Shown here piece by piece: positions 1 to 8,478 of a DNA stretch of 64,000 nucleotides. The notes under the pieces are model-generated. The model was not told where the DNA came from and did no database searches. It saw nothing but the letters and a program-made list of their open reading frames with translations. Position numbers and translations under genes: made by a program. Within the stretch, counting starts at the first letter, position 1. Each line of letters starts with the position of its first letter. Source of the DNA: Erwinia sp. E602 (lineage in GTDB: Bacteria > Pseudomonadota > Gammaproteobacteria > Enterobacterales > Enterobacteriaceae); the NCBI RefSeq assembly GCF_018141005.1, contig NZ_CP046581.1, positions 1 to 64,000 of the forward strand, written 5' to 3'.

Positions 1-411
1 ATGATTACTATCACCGCCGCGGGTGCTAAACCCTCTGTTAAAGGCCCATCCGACTACTTCACCGGTACGGTGCGCATCGACGCGCCGTTCCAGGGCACCG
101 AACCTGCCCGCATCGGCGGGGCGACTGTCACCTTCGAACCGGCGGCGCGCACCGCCTGGCACACCCATCCGCTGGGCCAGACGCTGATCGTCACCGCCGG
201 CTCTGGCCTGGTTCAGGAGTGGGGCGGCCCGCTGCGCGAGATCCGCCCCGGCGACCAGGTGTGGATCCCGGCAGGCGTTAAGCACTGGCACGGGGCCGCG
301 CCGGAAACCAGCATGACGCATATCGCCATTGCCGAAGCGCAGGACGGGAAAGTGGTCGACTGGATGGAGCAGGTCAGCGATGAACAGTATGCGTCACCGG
401 TGAAATCCTGA
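1..411 (+). CDS. Cupin-domain protein
   Basis: A 136-residue single-domain cupin. The metal-binding motif 1 is visible as [11 protein letters not shown], and motif 2 is the [16 protein letters not shown] stretch, so the usual histidine and glutamate/glutamine ligands are largely present. The family includes small dioxygenases, isomerases, mandelonitrile-lyase-like enzymes and sensor proteins; the substrate cannot be told from sequence. There is no signal peptide, so it is cytoplasmic. The start codon is the first base of the window, so the ribosome binding site and any upstream extension are out of view. It is followed by about 1.1 kb without a convincing gene, so it is probably the last gene of its transcript. 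The domain call is firm; the function is unknown. Confidence 0.8.
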   Translation: MITITAAGAKPSVKGPSDYFTGTVRIDAPFQGTEPARIGGATVTFEPAARTAWHTHPLGQTLIVTAGSGLVQEWGGPLREIRPGDQVWIPAGVKHWHGAAPETSMTHIAIAEAQDGKVVDWMEQVSDEQYASPVKS

Positions 412-1325
412 AGGCAGGTGAGTGGAAAAAAACAGTAATTCGGTGCTGTCATGCGTCCGTACAGGGTGCCTGATGCCGCCCGGTAAGGTAAACCGACAGA
501 TTATCGGGATCAACGCTGACAGGTGCTCATCACGCTGCGCGGGGTTGTAAAAAAGGTCACTGAAGACGTGGCCTTGTAACGGTGGCAATACCATCACCTG
601 AAGGCAGACTGTCGAGAGAAGCATGGGTCATAACGTCGTTTATCAACAGCGCACCGGAGGTGGTTTGCTGCAGGCGCTGGTGTGGCGGCTCAACGGGGGG
701 AAATAAGCGCAGGATACAAATTTTGTGCAGGGCTGAATAAAGTCGGCGCATCGGGCGTTAACGCTGTATCTGCTTAAGGGAGATAACCCGATGATTCGTT
801 CTGCCTGCCTGTTAAGCCTGATGTTCCCTGTCACCCCGTTCCGCTCGCCACGTGTCTCGATCGATACGGTTCGTTATCAGAATCGAGGTGTTTAATCATG
901 CGTCATTGAGTTAAACACCTCTGCGTTTTAATTATTTTCATTAACAGCGGCGATACGTTTAATACGGCTATTGTACAGAGAGTAACCAGAGATGCGTTTC
1001 TGACGCGGCTTAAGTTCAGGGTTTCTGATCAGAACCCCTGCCTGTTGCACCGGTTATCGACTGAATATGTTGATAGGTTCGCACCTTTCCGTATTATTAA
1101 CCTGTTGTTTTTAATATGCAAAGTAAAGCGTGGTTGGTGTTTCAGTTTTGATAAGGTCAAGGTGAAAGAAGGGGGGGGGCCATAATCATTAGTCAGAGCA
1201 GGGGAGTGTATAATAACGCATGCTCGAATGATAAGATTTTAAGGATGGAGAATTCCATTATTTTTATGATTTAAATCACCCATGCTTAAAATTAATTTTA
1301 GTGCCTGATGGCTTTTATTTTGCGC
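412..1325. other. Long intergenic stretch without a convincing gene
   Basis: More than 900 bases with only short overlapping reading frames of non-protein-like composition. Two things stand out: a perfect 11-bp inverted repeat near 885-921 (listed separately) and a run of nine G at 1171-1179. The second half is AT-rich, unlike the flanking genes. I recognise no decayed gene here. Confidence 0.5.
885..921. repeat. 11-bp perfect inverted repeat (hairpin)
   Basis: GAGGTGTTTAA at 885-895 is matched by its exact complement TTAAACACCTC at 911-921, with a 15-base loop. It is followed after three bases by TTTT and AT-rich sequence on the plus strand, so it could be a weak plus-strand terminator. It could instead be a binding site for a dimeric regulator. 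No gene ends nearby: the cupin stops about 470 bases upstream. Confidence 0.5.
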
Positions 1326-1353
1326 AAAAAAAACCGCCCCACAGGGGGGCGGT
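1326..1353 (-). terminator. Rho-independent terminator of the chemoreceptor gene
   Basis: Read on the minus strand, an 8-bp G/C stem (ACCGCCCC paired with GGGGCGGT) is followed directly by a run of eight T. It lies about 150 bases past the chemoreceptor stop codon and points the right way for that gene. Confidence 0.8.
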
Positions 1354-1498
1354 CAATATGCATTCAGGCACATCTTAAATATTTAACAATCAGCGGGCTA
1401 AGTAATAGTAGCCGTATGCTGAAAGCGCAAGGGACCTGTACGATTATTTACAAATGGCCCCTCTGCGGTTAAATAAAAAATCACGCTCCGTGCCGTTA

Positions 1499-3073
1499 TC
1501 AGGTTCTGAAGCGGCTGACCGCCGCCGTCAGCACCGACACGTGTTCGTCCAGCTTCTCAGTCGCCGCCGCAGAAGTGTGAACCAGCGTGGCGTTCTTCTG
1601 GGTTACGCTGTCCATTTCGTTTACGGCCTGGTGTATCTGGCTGATGCCCAGCATCTGCTCACCGGACGCCAGTGATATTTCGCCGATAGATTCGGCGAGG
1701 TCAACCACCGTGGTAGCGATACCGCGGATGTTGCTGGCGGTGGCGTCGGTGACTTTCGACCCTTCCGCTACCAGCGACGTTGCCTCACGCATCACGTCCT
1801 TGATTTCCCGTGCGGCCACCGCGCTGCGCTGTGCCAGAGTTCTCACCTCACCGGCGACCACGGCAAAGCCGCGCCCGCTTTCGCCCGCTCGCGCCGCTTC
1901 CACCGCGGCGTTCAGCGCCAGGATATTGGTCTGGAAGGCGATGCCTTCAATCACGCCGGTAATCTCGCTGACCTTGTCCACGCTTCTGGCAATGCCGCTC
2001 ATGGCGTCAGACATCTGGCCGGCGCTCTCACCGCCGTTACGCGCGCTTTTCGCCGCTTCACGCGCGTCCTGCGCCGCGCGTTCGGCGCCGCTGGCGTTGT
2101 TCCGCACCGTGGCGCTGAGCTGCTCCATGCTGGCCGCGGTCTGCTGCAGCGCCGACGCCTGCTGTTCCGTACGGGAAGCGAGTTCGTGGTTGCCGTTGCT
2201 GATGCCGTTTGCCACTTCGGCCACGTTAAAGGCGGTATCCTTCACGCCCGCCACCAGGGCACGCAGACGCTCCTGCATACCGGCCAGCGACGCCATCAGG
2301 CTGCTGCTGTCCCCCGGCCCGATCGCCGTTTCGGTGGTCAGATCGCCCTCTGCGATGGCCGTGGCCAGACGCACCGCCTCAGCCGGTTCACCACCCAGCT
2401 GGCTCTGCAGACGACGGGTGATCAGCCAGGTCATCAGGATACCCAGCAGGATTGAAAACCCGGTCAGGATATACAGCGTGGTGAATACGCCGGCCAGCAG
2501 GCGTGAGGATGAATCCAGCGTCGCGTTGGTGACCCTCTGCTGGTAATCAACCATTTCACCGATCGCCTTGCCATAGCTATCCGCGGCAGGCAGCAGCTGG
2601 TTAATAAACCACGCGCGTCGCGCTGCGTCGTCGGCCAGCGGATAAGTAAACAGCGCTGCGGCCTTCTCGCGCCAGGCGGCGCGCGTCTGTTCTATAACGG
2701 CTAACCGCAAAGAGGCTTCTTCGACCTCCTGCAGGTTAATGCCGGGAATCGACTTCGCCCCGTTGACCAGGCCGCGAAACATATCCGTTACCGCGTCATT
2801 CTTCTGCTGCAAAGTAATAAAAGTCTCTGATGTACGGGCCGCGCTATCATCATTACGCGCCAGCAGCCCCTGTACTTCGTTAAGCTGTTGCGAGAAAGTG
2901 TCCCGCAGGCCTCTTAATACCTCTAAGTCATTGAATCGCGCCGTAGTCAGCTTCTGCTGCTCCGAAGCGTTGTAAAGTTTATAGCCGGCGAAAAGTGAAA
3001 CGCAGACGCCGCACAGGATGACGGTGGCGAAGGCCAGCGTCAGCATTTTTTTCACGCTCATTGTGTTTTTCAT
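1499..3073 (-). CDS. Methyl-accepting chemotaxis protein
   Basis: A 524-residue transmembrane chemoreceptor that feeds ligand binding into CheA/CheW and flagellar switching. The N-terminus has a first membrane helix (about residues 10-32), a helical periplasmic sensor of about 155 residues, a second membrane helix (about 193-215) and a HAMP domain. The cytoplasmic signalling domain contains the near-invariant hairpin tip, readable as EGIAFQTNILALNAAVEAAR around residue 380. The protein ends SRFRT, without the NWETF-type pentapeptide that tethers CheR/CheB, so it probably depends on other receptors for adaptation. A TCCTT complement (AAGGA) lies 12 bases upstream of the start. A sigma-28 promoter is visible further upstream. 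The ligand cannot be predicted. Confidence 0.95.
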   Translation of the reverse strand: MKNTMSVKKMLTLAFATVILCGVCVSLFAGYKLYNASEQQKLTTARFNDLEVLRGLRDTFSQQLNEVQGLLARNDDSAARTSETFITLQQKNDAVTDMFRGLVNGAKSIPGINLQEVEEASLRLAVIEQTRAAWREKAAALFTYPLADDAARRAWFINQLLPAADSYGKAIGEMVDYQQRVTNATLDSSSRLLAGVFTTLYILTGFSILLGILMTWLITRRLQSQLGGEPAEAVRLATAIAEGDLTTETAIGPGDSSSLMASLAGMQERLRALVAGVKDTAFNVAEVANGISNGNHELASRTEQQASALQQTAASMEQLSATVRNNASGAERAAQDAREAAKSARNGGESAGQMSDAMSGIARSVDKVSEITGVIEGIAFQTNILALNAAVEAARAGESGRGFAVVAGEVRTLAQRSAVAAREIKDVMREATSLVAEGSKVTDATASNIRGIATTVVDLAESIGEISLASGEQMLGISQIHQAVNEMDSVTQKNATLVHTSAAATEKLDEHVSVLTAAVSRFRT

Positions 3074-3138
3074 AATAAAAATTCATCCTTTCAGCTGCCG
3101 TGTTAGCGTGATTTTTTAAAAAAAGACGGACACCACTA

Positions 3139-3165
3139 TTATCGGCATCAATAGGATTAACTTTA
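3139..3165 (-). promoter_or_regulatory. Sigma-28 (FliA) promoter of the chemoreceptor
   Basis: On the minus strand the sequence reads TAAAGTTA, then exactly 11 bases, then GCCGATAA. This matches the enterobacterial FliA consensus (TAAAGTTT-N11-GCCGATAA) at all but one position. It lies 66-92 bases upstream of the chemoreceptor start and reads toward it. The gene is therefore likely expressed as a class III flagellar gene. Confidence 0.92.
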
Positions 3166-3507
3166 CCGGTGCGACCGGTTTTTAACGGCCGGTTCGATTA
3201 TTAAACTCTTTGCTATTCAAAAATTAGAGTTATATTACTGGGTTTTTTTTAAATGATCTTGTCAACCCAGAATATTTAACCTTGTACATCCATAAATATG
3301 AGATTCTTTAACAACCTGCGCGGCGTTGCTCAGGCTATCCGCGCAGGTGCCGGTTCGGCAGCGCCGTGGTGTACTTCACCTGGCTCAGCGCGTAAAAGAC
3401 CTTAAACCCGGTCCTGACCATCGGCCATGGAGTGTAATGACAGTAGGGGCAGGTGGTCGTCAGGGAGAATAACGGGAAGGTCCTGGGGTGAATGCAAGAG
3501 TATAGTA

Positions 3508-3551
3508 TGCATATGCCAGGCATATACATGTTCTGCCCGTACGCCTATAAT
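3508..3551 (+). promoter_or_regulatory. vapBC promoter with palindromic operator
   Basis: A near-perfect palindrome TGCATATGCC-A-GGCATATACA (3508-3528, one mismatch) overlaps a -35-like TATACA at 3523-3528. A perfect -10 TATAAT follows at 3546-3551 after a 17-bp spacer. The vapB start is 50 bases further on, preceded by GAGGGA. This layout fits autorepression by VapB/VapBC, which is typical of the family. Confidence 0.7.
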
Positions 3552-3601
3552 GATCTGACCGGGAACTTTCCCCGGATCTGTTCAACCTGTGAGGGACAAC
3601 T

Positions 3602-3832
3602 ATGCGAACCGTATCCGTGTTTAAAAACGGTAACAACCGTGCTATCCGCCTGCCACGTGACCTGGACTTTGACGGCGTCAGCGAACTTGAGATCCTACGG
3701 GATGGCGATACCCTTATCCTGCGTCCCGTACGACCGACGTGGGGATCGTATCTGCAAGAGGAGAAAGCTGATAAGGACTTTATGGCCGATCGCGATGATG
3801 TTGTCAGTGATGAGGGGCGTTTTGAACTATGA
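3602..3832 (+). CDS. vapB: VapB-type antitoxin (AbrB/SpoVT fold)
   Basis: A 76-residue antitoxin of a type II toxin-antitoxin pair. The N-terminal half (RTVSVFKNGNNRAIRLPRDL) is the swapped-hairpin AbrB/MazE DNA-binding fold. The acidic C-terminal half (EEKADKDFMADRDD) is the disordered arm expected to wrap the toxin. GAGGGA five bases upstream supports the start. The stop codon overlaps the toxin start by four bases (ATGA), so translation is probably coupled, as in most vapBC pairs. It should repress its own promoter through the palindrome upstream. Confidence 0.9.
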   Translation: MRTVSVFKNGNNRAIRLPRDLDFDGVSELEILRDGDTLILRPVRPTWGSYLQEEKADKDFMADRDDVVSDEGRFEL

Positions 3833-4245
3833 CTAAAACCTTCATGCTGGATACCAATATCTGCTCCTTTATCATGCGTGAGCAGCCGGAAACGGTGATT
3901 CGCCGTCTTGAACAGGCTGTACTGCGCAACCATCGCATCGTTGTCTCTGCGATTACGTATGCGGAGATGCGTTTCGGTGCAATCGGTAAAAAGGCTTCAC
4001 CGCGCCATGCAAAGCTGGTTGAGGCATTCTGCAGCCGTCTTGATGCCATTCTGCCGTGGGACCGGGCTGCGGTAGACGCCACCACAGAGGTTAAGACTGC
4101 GCTCTTTGCCGCGGGCACGCCGATCGGGCCAAATGACACCGGCATTGCAGGCCATGCCATCTCCGCAGGGGCCGTTCTGGTGACCAACAACGTGCGAGAG
4201 TTTGAACGGGTAACGGGTCTGGCACTGGAAGACTGGGCAAAGTAA
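3829..4245 (+). CDS. vapC: VapC toxin, PIN-domain ribonuclease
   Basis: A 138-residue PIN-domain protein. The acidic residues that bind the catalytic Mg2+ are in place: Asp8 in MLDTNICSF, Glu in ITYAEMRFG, and Asp in the C-terminal GPNDTGIAGHAI block. The length is normal for enterobacterial VapC, whose known relatives cleave initiator tRNA in the anticodon loop; the target here is inferred only from family. It overlaps the antitoxin gene by four bases. With the catalytic residues kept and no frameshift, the module looks active. Confidence 0.93.
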   Translation: MTKTFMLDTNICSFIMREQPETVIRRLEQAVLRNHRIVVSAITYAEMRFGAIGKKASPRHAKLVEAFCSRLDAILPWDRAAVDATTEVKTALFAAGTPIGPNDTGIAGHAISAGAVLVTNNVREFERVTGLALEDWAK

Positions 4246-4250
4246 GCGTA

Positions 4251-4276
4251 GCGCCAGTACCCCTGGGTACTGGCGC
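4251..4276. terminator. 12-bp hairpin between convergent genes
   Basis: GCGCCAGTACCC and its exact complement are separated by only two bases. No T-run follows on either strand, so classic intrinsic termination is uncertain. The position, just past vapC and just past the convergent oxidoreductase, suits a bidirectional transcript-end structure. Confidence 0.55.
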
Positions 4277-4296
4277 GCTGGCAGGTCCGGACGGCG

Positions 4297-5709
4297 TCAG
4301 AAACGATACAGGCTGAACGCCTTTGGATCGAGAACCGGCTTTTTGCCCAGCAGCAGGTCGGCGGCGATTTCTGCTGAGACCGGGCTTTCGGTCATGCCCC
4401 AGCCGGTGGCGGTGTTGATCACCATCCCCGGATACTCCTTCACCTCGGAGATAATCGGGTTTTCATCCGGTGCGATGGACATCGCGCCGCTCCACTGGTC
4501 GATCAGTTTCGACGCTTTAAACGCCGGGAACTCGGCGCGCAGTTTTTCCAGCGAGCTGTTCAGCTCAGGCAGGTCCGGTGCGGCGACCATATCGCGGTTT
4601 TTCTCGAACGGCGATTCTTCACTGTTCTTCCAGTGCTTTGGCTGCATCAGCGTGTCGACCAGCTGTTTGTTCAGCGCGATATGCACCGGGAAGTCCGGCA
4701 GCGCCAGCAGCGGCAGATACTTATAGCCGTACATCAGGGATTCCTGCACCACCGGTGCCACGATCACGCGCGGCGAGGTGGCATAGGTGCCGTCGGCCTG
4801 TTCGCGGAAGTAGATGTTACCCGGCAGCGCCACGTTGCCGCCCGGCGCACCCGGCGCGCCGCTGATCAGCTGCTGTGACTGGTAGGCCGGCAGGGTAGGG
4901 ACGCTTACGTTCAGGTTCTGCATAAACAGGCGTGACCATGCCCCGCCTGCCACCACCACCTGCGAGGTACGGATCGCGCCTTTCTCGGTCACCACGTCGG
5001 AAATCGCGCCGCCCTGGGTTTCAATGCCGCGCGCCGCACAGTTGGTGAAGATCTTAACGCCGATCTTTTTAGCATGCTCGGCCATCACAAACGCCGCCAC
5101 TTCGGCGTCCAGGCTACCGGAGTCCTCTTCAAAACCGGCAATCTTCCATTCGGACTTCGCGCCGCGCAGGCGCTGGCTCAGTTCATCGCCCTGGATAATG
5201 CGGGTTCTGAACGGAATATCGCTGCCGGCTTCCTGACGTTTACGCTCGATCCAGGCTTTTACATGCTCGAGATCTTCGTCATCCAGCGGGACCTCAACGC
5301 GGCCCTGGGTACGGTAGGTGGTATCCGTGCCGATTCGGGCATTCATCTCGCGCCAGCGCTGTTTGGCAAGGTGGTGCAGCTGGAAGGTTTCATCCGGCAT
5401 TTTGTAGGTCATTACCTGGCCGTAGAAGCGGCTCGACTGTTCGCCGGCGATGTTGCCTTTCTCCAGCACCACCACGGACAGGCCACGCTCAACCAGGTTG
5501 ATGGCGGTCATGATGCCGAGGATGCCGCCGCCGATCACCACCACGTCAGACTGTTTCGGCAGCGGTTCGCTCAGGCCCGGCACAAAGCCGGAACGCGGCA
5601 TGCCCGGCAGCAGGCGGCCTTCGCGGGTCAGCATCGGCGTAAGAATAGCGCCACCGGCCACGGCCAGCGCCGCGCCACCGAGTAAAAATTTTCTTCTTGT
5701 CAGTTTCAT
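4297..5709 (-). CDS. Tat-exported FAD-dependent oxidoreductase (DAO family)
   Basis: About 470 residues from the chosen start. It opens MKLTRRKFLLGG followed by a hydrophobic stretch, a clear twin-arginine signal, so the folded flavoprotein is exported. The FAD-binding Rossmann motif is VVVIGGGILG, with Gly60, Gly62 and Gly65. The remainder has D-amino-acid oxidase/DadA-type architecture ending in a TGWGMTESPVSAE block. Such enzymes oxidise amines or amino acids; the substrate is unknown. A longer frame exists upstream (ATG at 5772), but the Tat motif and a purine-rich stretch just before 5709 favour the shorter start. No partner gene lies in the same direction nearby. Confidence 0.85.
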   Translation of the reverse strand: MKLTRRKFLLGGAALAVAGGAILTPMLTREGRLLPGMPRSGFVPGLSEPLPKQSDVVVIGGGILGIMTAINLVERGLSVVVLEKGNIAGEQSSRFYGQVMTYKMPDETFQLHHLAKQRWREMNARIGTDTTYRTQGRVEVPLDDEDLEHVKAWIERKRQEAGSDIPFRTRIIQGDELSQRLRGAKSEWKIAGFEEDSGSLDAEVAAFVMAEHAKKIGVKIFTNCAARGIETQGGAISDVVTEKGAIRTSQVVVAGGAWSRLFMQNLNVSVPTLPAYQSQQLISGAPGAPGGNVALPGNIYFREQADGTYATSPRVIVAPVVQESLMYGYKYLPLLALPDFPVHIALNKQLVDTLMQPKHWKNSEESPFEKNRDMVAAPDLPELNSSLEKLRAEFPAFKASKLIDQWSGAMSIAPDENPIISEVKEYPGMVINTATGWGMTESPVSAEIAADLLLGKKPVLDPKAFSLYRF

Positions 5710-6503
5710 TGCAGAACGTCTCTCTGGTAGACGACAGGCGGCCGGGTGACATCCTGTGCCGGCACCTGTCAAATCAATATACCTGGGTAAAAACAGGCGT
5801 TATCCCTGTGCAGCTAATGGTTTTAATGGTTCGAAAATGATATTTCCGTTATCCGTATGCTTAATGGCAATTAATCCCGCGATAAGGACGTGGGAATAGC
5901 CTGTTGGTACCGAAACATAGGCTTGCGTTATTAACCAACGGGCAAAGCGATCCCCGGCAGGGAATTAACTATTTCGCCATGACGCGATTGTCTTTTTTAA
6001 TGGCAATGAATCTCTTAATGCCATCCGACTTTTTACCTTTTTCCGTCTTTTAAGTGACAGGTGTGATAAGACCTGCCCGGAAGCATGGATTAAAAAGCAG
6101 CGTTTATTGGCATTGCCAGTGAGTCACATTAAATAGCCGTACTGTGTTTTCTCTGCGAAGCGTGTTTCTCTGTTACGAACCGGGAGCGGGTGGAAAATTC
6201 GCCAGAATAGCGTTTTTCTTACTGCCATGCCCCATAATGGTGCCGCACATTAACAAAGTTAGCGACAAAACAAAACGTCTTATGCACAGCGTGCTAACCG
6301 ATAACTCCCTGAAAAATTCAGGGTTTTAACAATATTATTCATTAAAATGAATATAAATTGCATATAAATGCATTAAATCGCCCCCTGCTGGCAGGTAATT
6401 ATTCATGCAAAAAAATTTGAAAAAAAACTTAAAATGACAAAATTGGTGGGGGATATTTAAGAGGGTGCGCTGTCATTCTGTCTGTATATAAAGCCAGATG
6501 GTT
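5710..6503. other. Intergenic region with an orphan plus-strand terminator
   Basis: About 800 bases, AT-rich, between the starts and ends of two minus-strand genes. The only frame of any size (about 61 codons near 6144) has no recognisable protein character. It does contain a plus-strand terminator at 6307-6327 with no plus-strand gene before it, and a GTTAGC/GCTAAC inverted pair upstream of that. This suggests a possible small RNA. Confidence 0.45.
6307..6327 (+). terminator. Orphan intrinsic terminator
   Basis: CCCTGAA, three A, TTCAGGG, then TTTT on the plus strand. No plus-strand coding gene precedes it, so it may end a non-coding transcript. A weak promoter-like pair (TTGGCA, 17 bases, TAAATA) lies near 6107-6135. 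Confidence 0.5.
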
Positions 6504-6524
6504 AAAGGGTCATTGAGACCCTTT
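6504..6524 (-). terminator. Hairpin past the GGT-like gene
   Basis: AAAGGGTC and its complement GACCCTTT flank a five-base loop, about 85 bases past the stop codon of the minus-strand gene. Only TTT follows on the minus strand, so this is a weak candidate terminator. Confidence 0.4.
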
Positions 6525-6608
6525 GCGCCGCCAGAATATCCCGCCGGCGACCTGAGAGTAACGGTAAACCCGTTCTCTTAGCCGCCTGCGGCATCGGTGC
6601 TCAGGTTA

Positions 6609-8207
6609 TCAGCAGACCAGCGCCTGACCATCTTTCCGGCTTTCGGAACCTGCAACATAGAAGCCCTGCGGATCGCGAACTATCGCCTGCGCGCCGCCAA
6701 AGTTATGACCCGACAGCGGATCTTCTACGCTAATCAGATGCCCCATCTCACGCAGCGTTGCCAGCACGTTGCGGTCAATGCCGGATTCGACCATCACCTC
6801 GCGCCCCTGCACCACGCGCCAGCGCGGGGCATCGATCGCCGCCTGCGGGTTCTGCTTATGCAGCATCACGCGCAGCGCCAGCTGCAGATGGCCCTGCGCC
6901 TGCATGGTGCCGCCCATTACGCCAAACGACATCAGCGGCTGCCCGGCCGCGTCCAGCGCAAACCCAGGAATAATGGTGGTGAACGGCCGTTTACCGCCCG
7001 CCACCACGTTCGGGTGCTGCGGGTCGAGCGAGAAGCCGTTGCCGCGATTCTGCAGGCTGATGCCGGTGCCGGGCACCACCACCCCGGAACCGAAGCCCAT
7101 ATAGTTGGACTGGATAAACGAGACCATCATGCCGCTGGCGTCGGCGGCGGTGAGATAGACGGTGCCGCTCTGCTGCGGCGAGCCATAGGTAAAATCCCCG
7201 GCACGATCGGGATCGATCAGCGCCGCCCGCTGCTGCAGATACTCGTCGCTTAACAGGTGCTCCGCCGGGAACTCCAGACGATCGTCGTCAGCGACGTAGC
7301 GTTCCAGATCGAGCAGCGCCAGCTTCATCGCCTCAAAGCAGAGGTGCAGGCAGGGTGCGGAATCAGGCGGATAGCGGCCAATATCCCACTGCTCTAGAAT
7401 GCCGATGGCAATCAGCGTGGCGATGCCCTGACCGTTCGGCGGCAGCTCGTGTACCTTTCCGCCGGCGAACGGCCGCGACAGCAGCCGCACCCAGTCCGCA
7501 CGGTGGTTGCTCAGGTCATCAAGGCTCAGCGCCGCGCCGTGCCGTTGCGCGCTGGCCACCATCTTCTGCGCCAGCTCACCGCGGTAAAACGCCTCGCCGC
7601 GCGTTTCGGCAATTTTCTGCAGCGTGGCGGCCTGGGCCGGGTTGCGGTACAGCTCACCGGCACGCGGCGGGCGGCCCCCGGGCGCGAAGCACTCGGCAAA
7701 GCCCGGCTGCTGCTGCAGTTTGTTGTAACCGGCCTGCCACAGCCGGGCGATCAGCGGCGACACCGGAAAGCCGTTACGCGCGTAGTCGATGGCCGGTTGC
7801 GCCAGCGTGGTCAGCGGCAGGCTGGCGAAACGCTCCGCCAGCGCCACCCACGCCGACACCGCACCCGGTACGGTCACCGCTTCCCATCCGGTTTGCGGCA
7901 TCGTTTTCAGACCGGCAAAACGTGCAAGGTTCCACTCAGCGGGGGCACGCCCGGAGGCATTCAGGCCATGCAGCTGCTTACCGTCCCAGACGATGGCGAA
8001 GGCGTCGCTGCCGATGCCGTTACCGGTCGGCTCCAGCACCGTCAGCGCCATGGCGCTGGCGATGGCCGCATCCACCGCGTTGCCACCCTGTTGCAGCATA
8101 CGGATGCCCGCCTGCGCCGCCAGCGGCTGCGAAGTGGCAACGGCGTTACGTCCCATCACCGGCACGCGGTGCGAAGCGTAGCTGACGTGGTAATCAAGAT
8201 TGCTCAT
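6609..8207 (-). CDS. Gamma-glutamyltransferase family protein
   Basis: A 532-residue Ntn-hydrolase of the gamma-glutamyltransferase superfamily. These are made as one chain that cleaves itself before a Thr, which becomes the nucleophile. That residue is probably Thr349 in SGTVYLTAADASG. The large-subunit start GGNAVDAAIASAMALTVLEP and the later GGTMQAQGHLQ block are family signatures. No signal peptide is visible, unlike E. coli Ggt, so it resembles the cytoplasmic YwrD-like branch, some of which act on cephalosporin side chains or other amides. AAGGGAGG just before the start is a strong ribosome binding site. The exact substrate is unknown. Confidence 0.9.
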   Translation of the reverse strand: MSNLDYHVSYASHRVPVMGRNAVATSQPLAAQAGIRMLQQGGNAVDAAIASAMALTVLEPTGNGIGSDAFAIVWDGKQLHGLNASGRAPAEWNLARFAGLKTMPQTGWEAVTVPGAVSAWVALAERFASLPLTTLAQPAIDYARNGFPVSPLIARLWQAGYNKLQQQPGFAECFAPGGRPPRAGELYRNPAQAATLQKIAETRGEAFYRGELAQKMVASAQRHGAALSLDDLSNHRADWVRLLSRPFAGGKVHELPPNGQGIATLIAIGILEQWDIGRYPPDSAPCLHLCFEAMKLALLDLERYVADDDRLEFPAEHLLSDEYLQQRAALIDPDRAGDFTYGSPQQSGTVYLTAADASGMMVSFIQSNYMGFGSGVVVPGTGISLQNRGNGFSLDPQHPNVVAGGKRPFTTIIPGFALDAAGQPLMSFGVMGGTMQAQGHLQLALRVMLHKQNPQAAIDAPRWRVVQGREVMVESGIDRNVLATLREMGHLISVEDPLSGHNFGGAQAIVRDPQGFYVAGSESRKDGQALVC

Positions 8208-8275
8208 AAACCTCCCTTACTGTGGGTCACTGCGCCCGATAACGGCGACGTCCGATCCAGCCGGTAAAAGATCCG

Positions 8276-8304
8276 CTGGCCTCACTCATAATGGCTGAGG
8301 CCAG
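8276..8304. repeat. 9-bp inverted repeat upstream of the GGT-like gene
   Basis: CTGGCCTCA and its exact complement TGAGGCCAG are separated by 11 bases, about 70 bases upstream of the GGT-like start. It could be an operator or a leader hairpin; nothing decides between these. Confidence 0.45.
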
Positions 8305-8412
8305 GGACGGTGTCATCTTTAACGGCAGGCTTTCCATACTGTTACGGGCGCAACGGCGTCAGGCGCAAGGCCGTAAGCTGATGAACGGAGAGTGACGGTA
8401 AGTGCGGTGAGA

Positions 8413-8443
8413 GAAAAAACGCCCTGAGAGGGATCTCAGGGCG
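8413..8443 (-). terminator. Intrinsic terminator of the membrane protein gene
   Basis: On the minus strand, CGCCCTGAGA pairs with TCTCAGGGCG and is followed by TTTTTT. It lies 35 bases beyond the stop codon of the upstream membrane-protein gene. Confidence 0.85.
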
Positions 8444-8478
8444 GGTAAGCATCGTGGGTCATTTCAGGCGGGTGATAT

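Noticed and set aside
1587-2546. A 319-residue plus-strand frame opposite the chemoreceptor
   Set aside because: It is the antisense shadow of conserved signalling-domain codons; Ser/Ala/Arg-rich with no family resemblance and no ribosome binding site.
3492-3836. A 114-residue frame covering vapB in another register
   Set aside because: It runs through the vapBC promoter and operator and has no recognisable fold; vapB has the ribosome binding site and the coupled toxin.
7355-8267. Two long plus-strand frames opposite the GGT-like gene
   Set aside because: Arg/Pro/Ala- or His/Arg-rich shadow translations of a high-GC gene that has clear catalytic motifs on the other strand.
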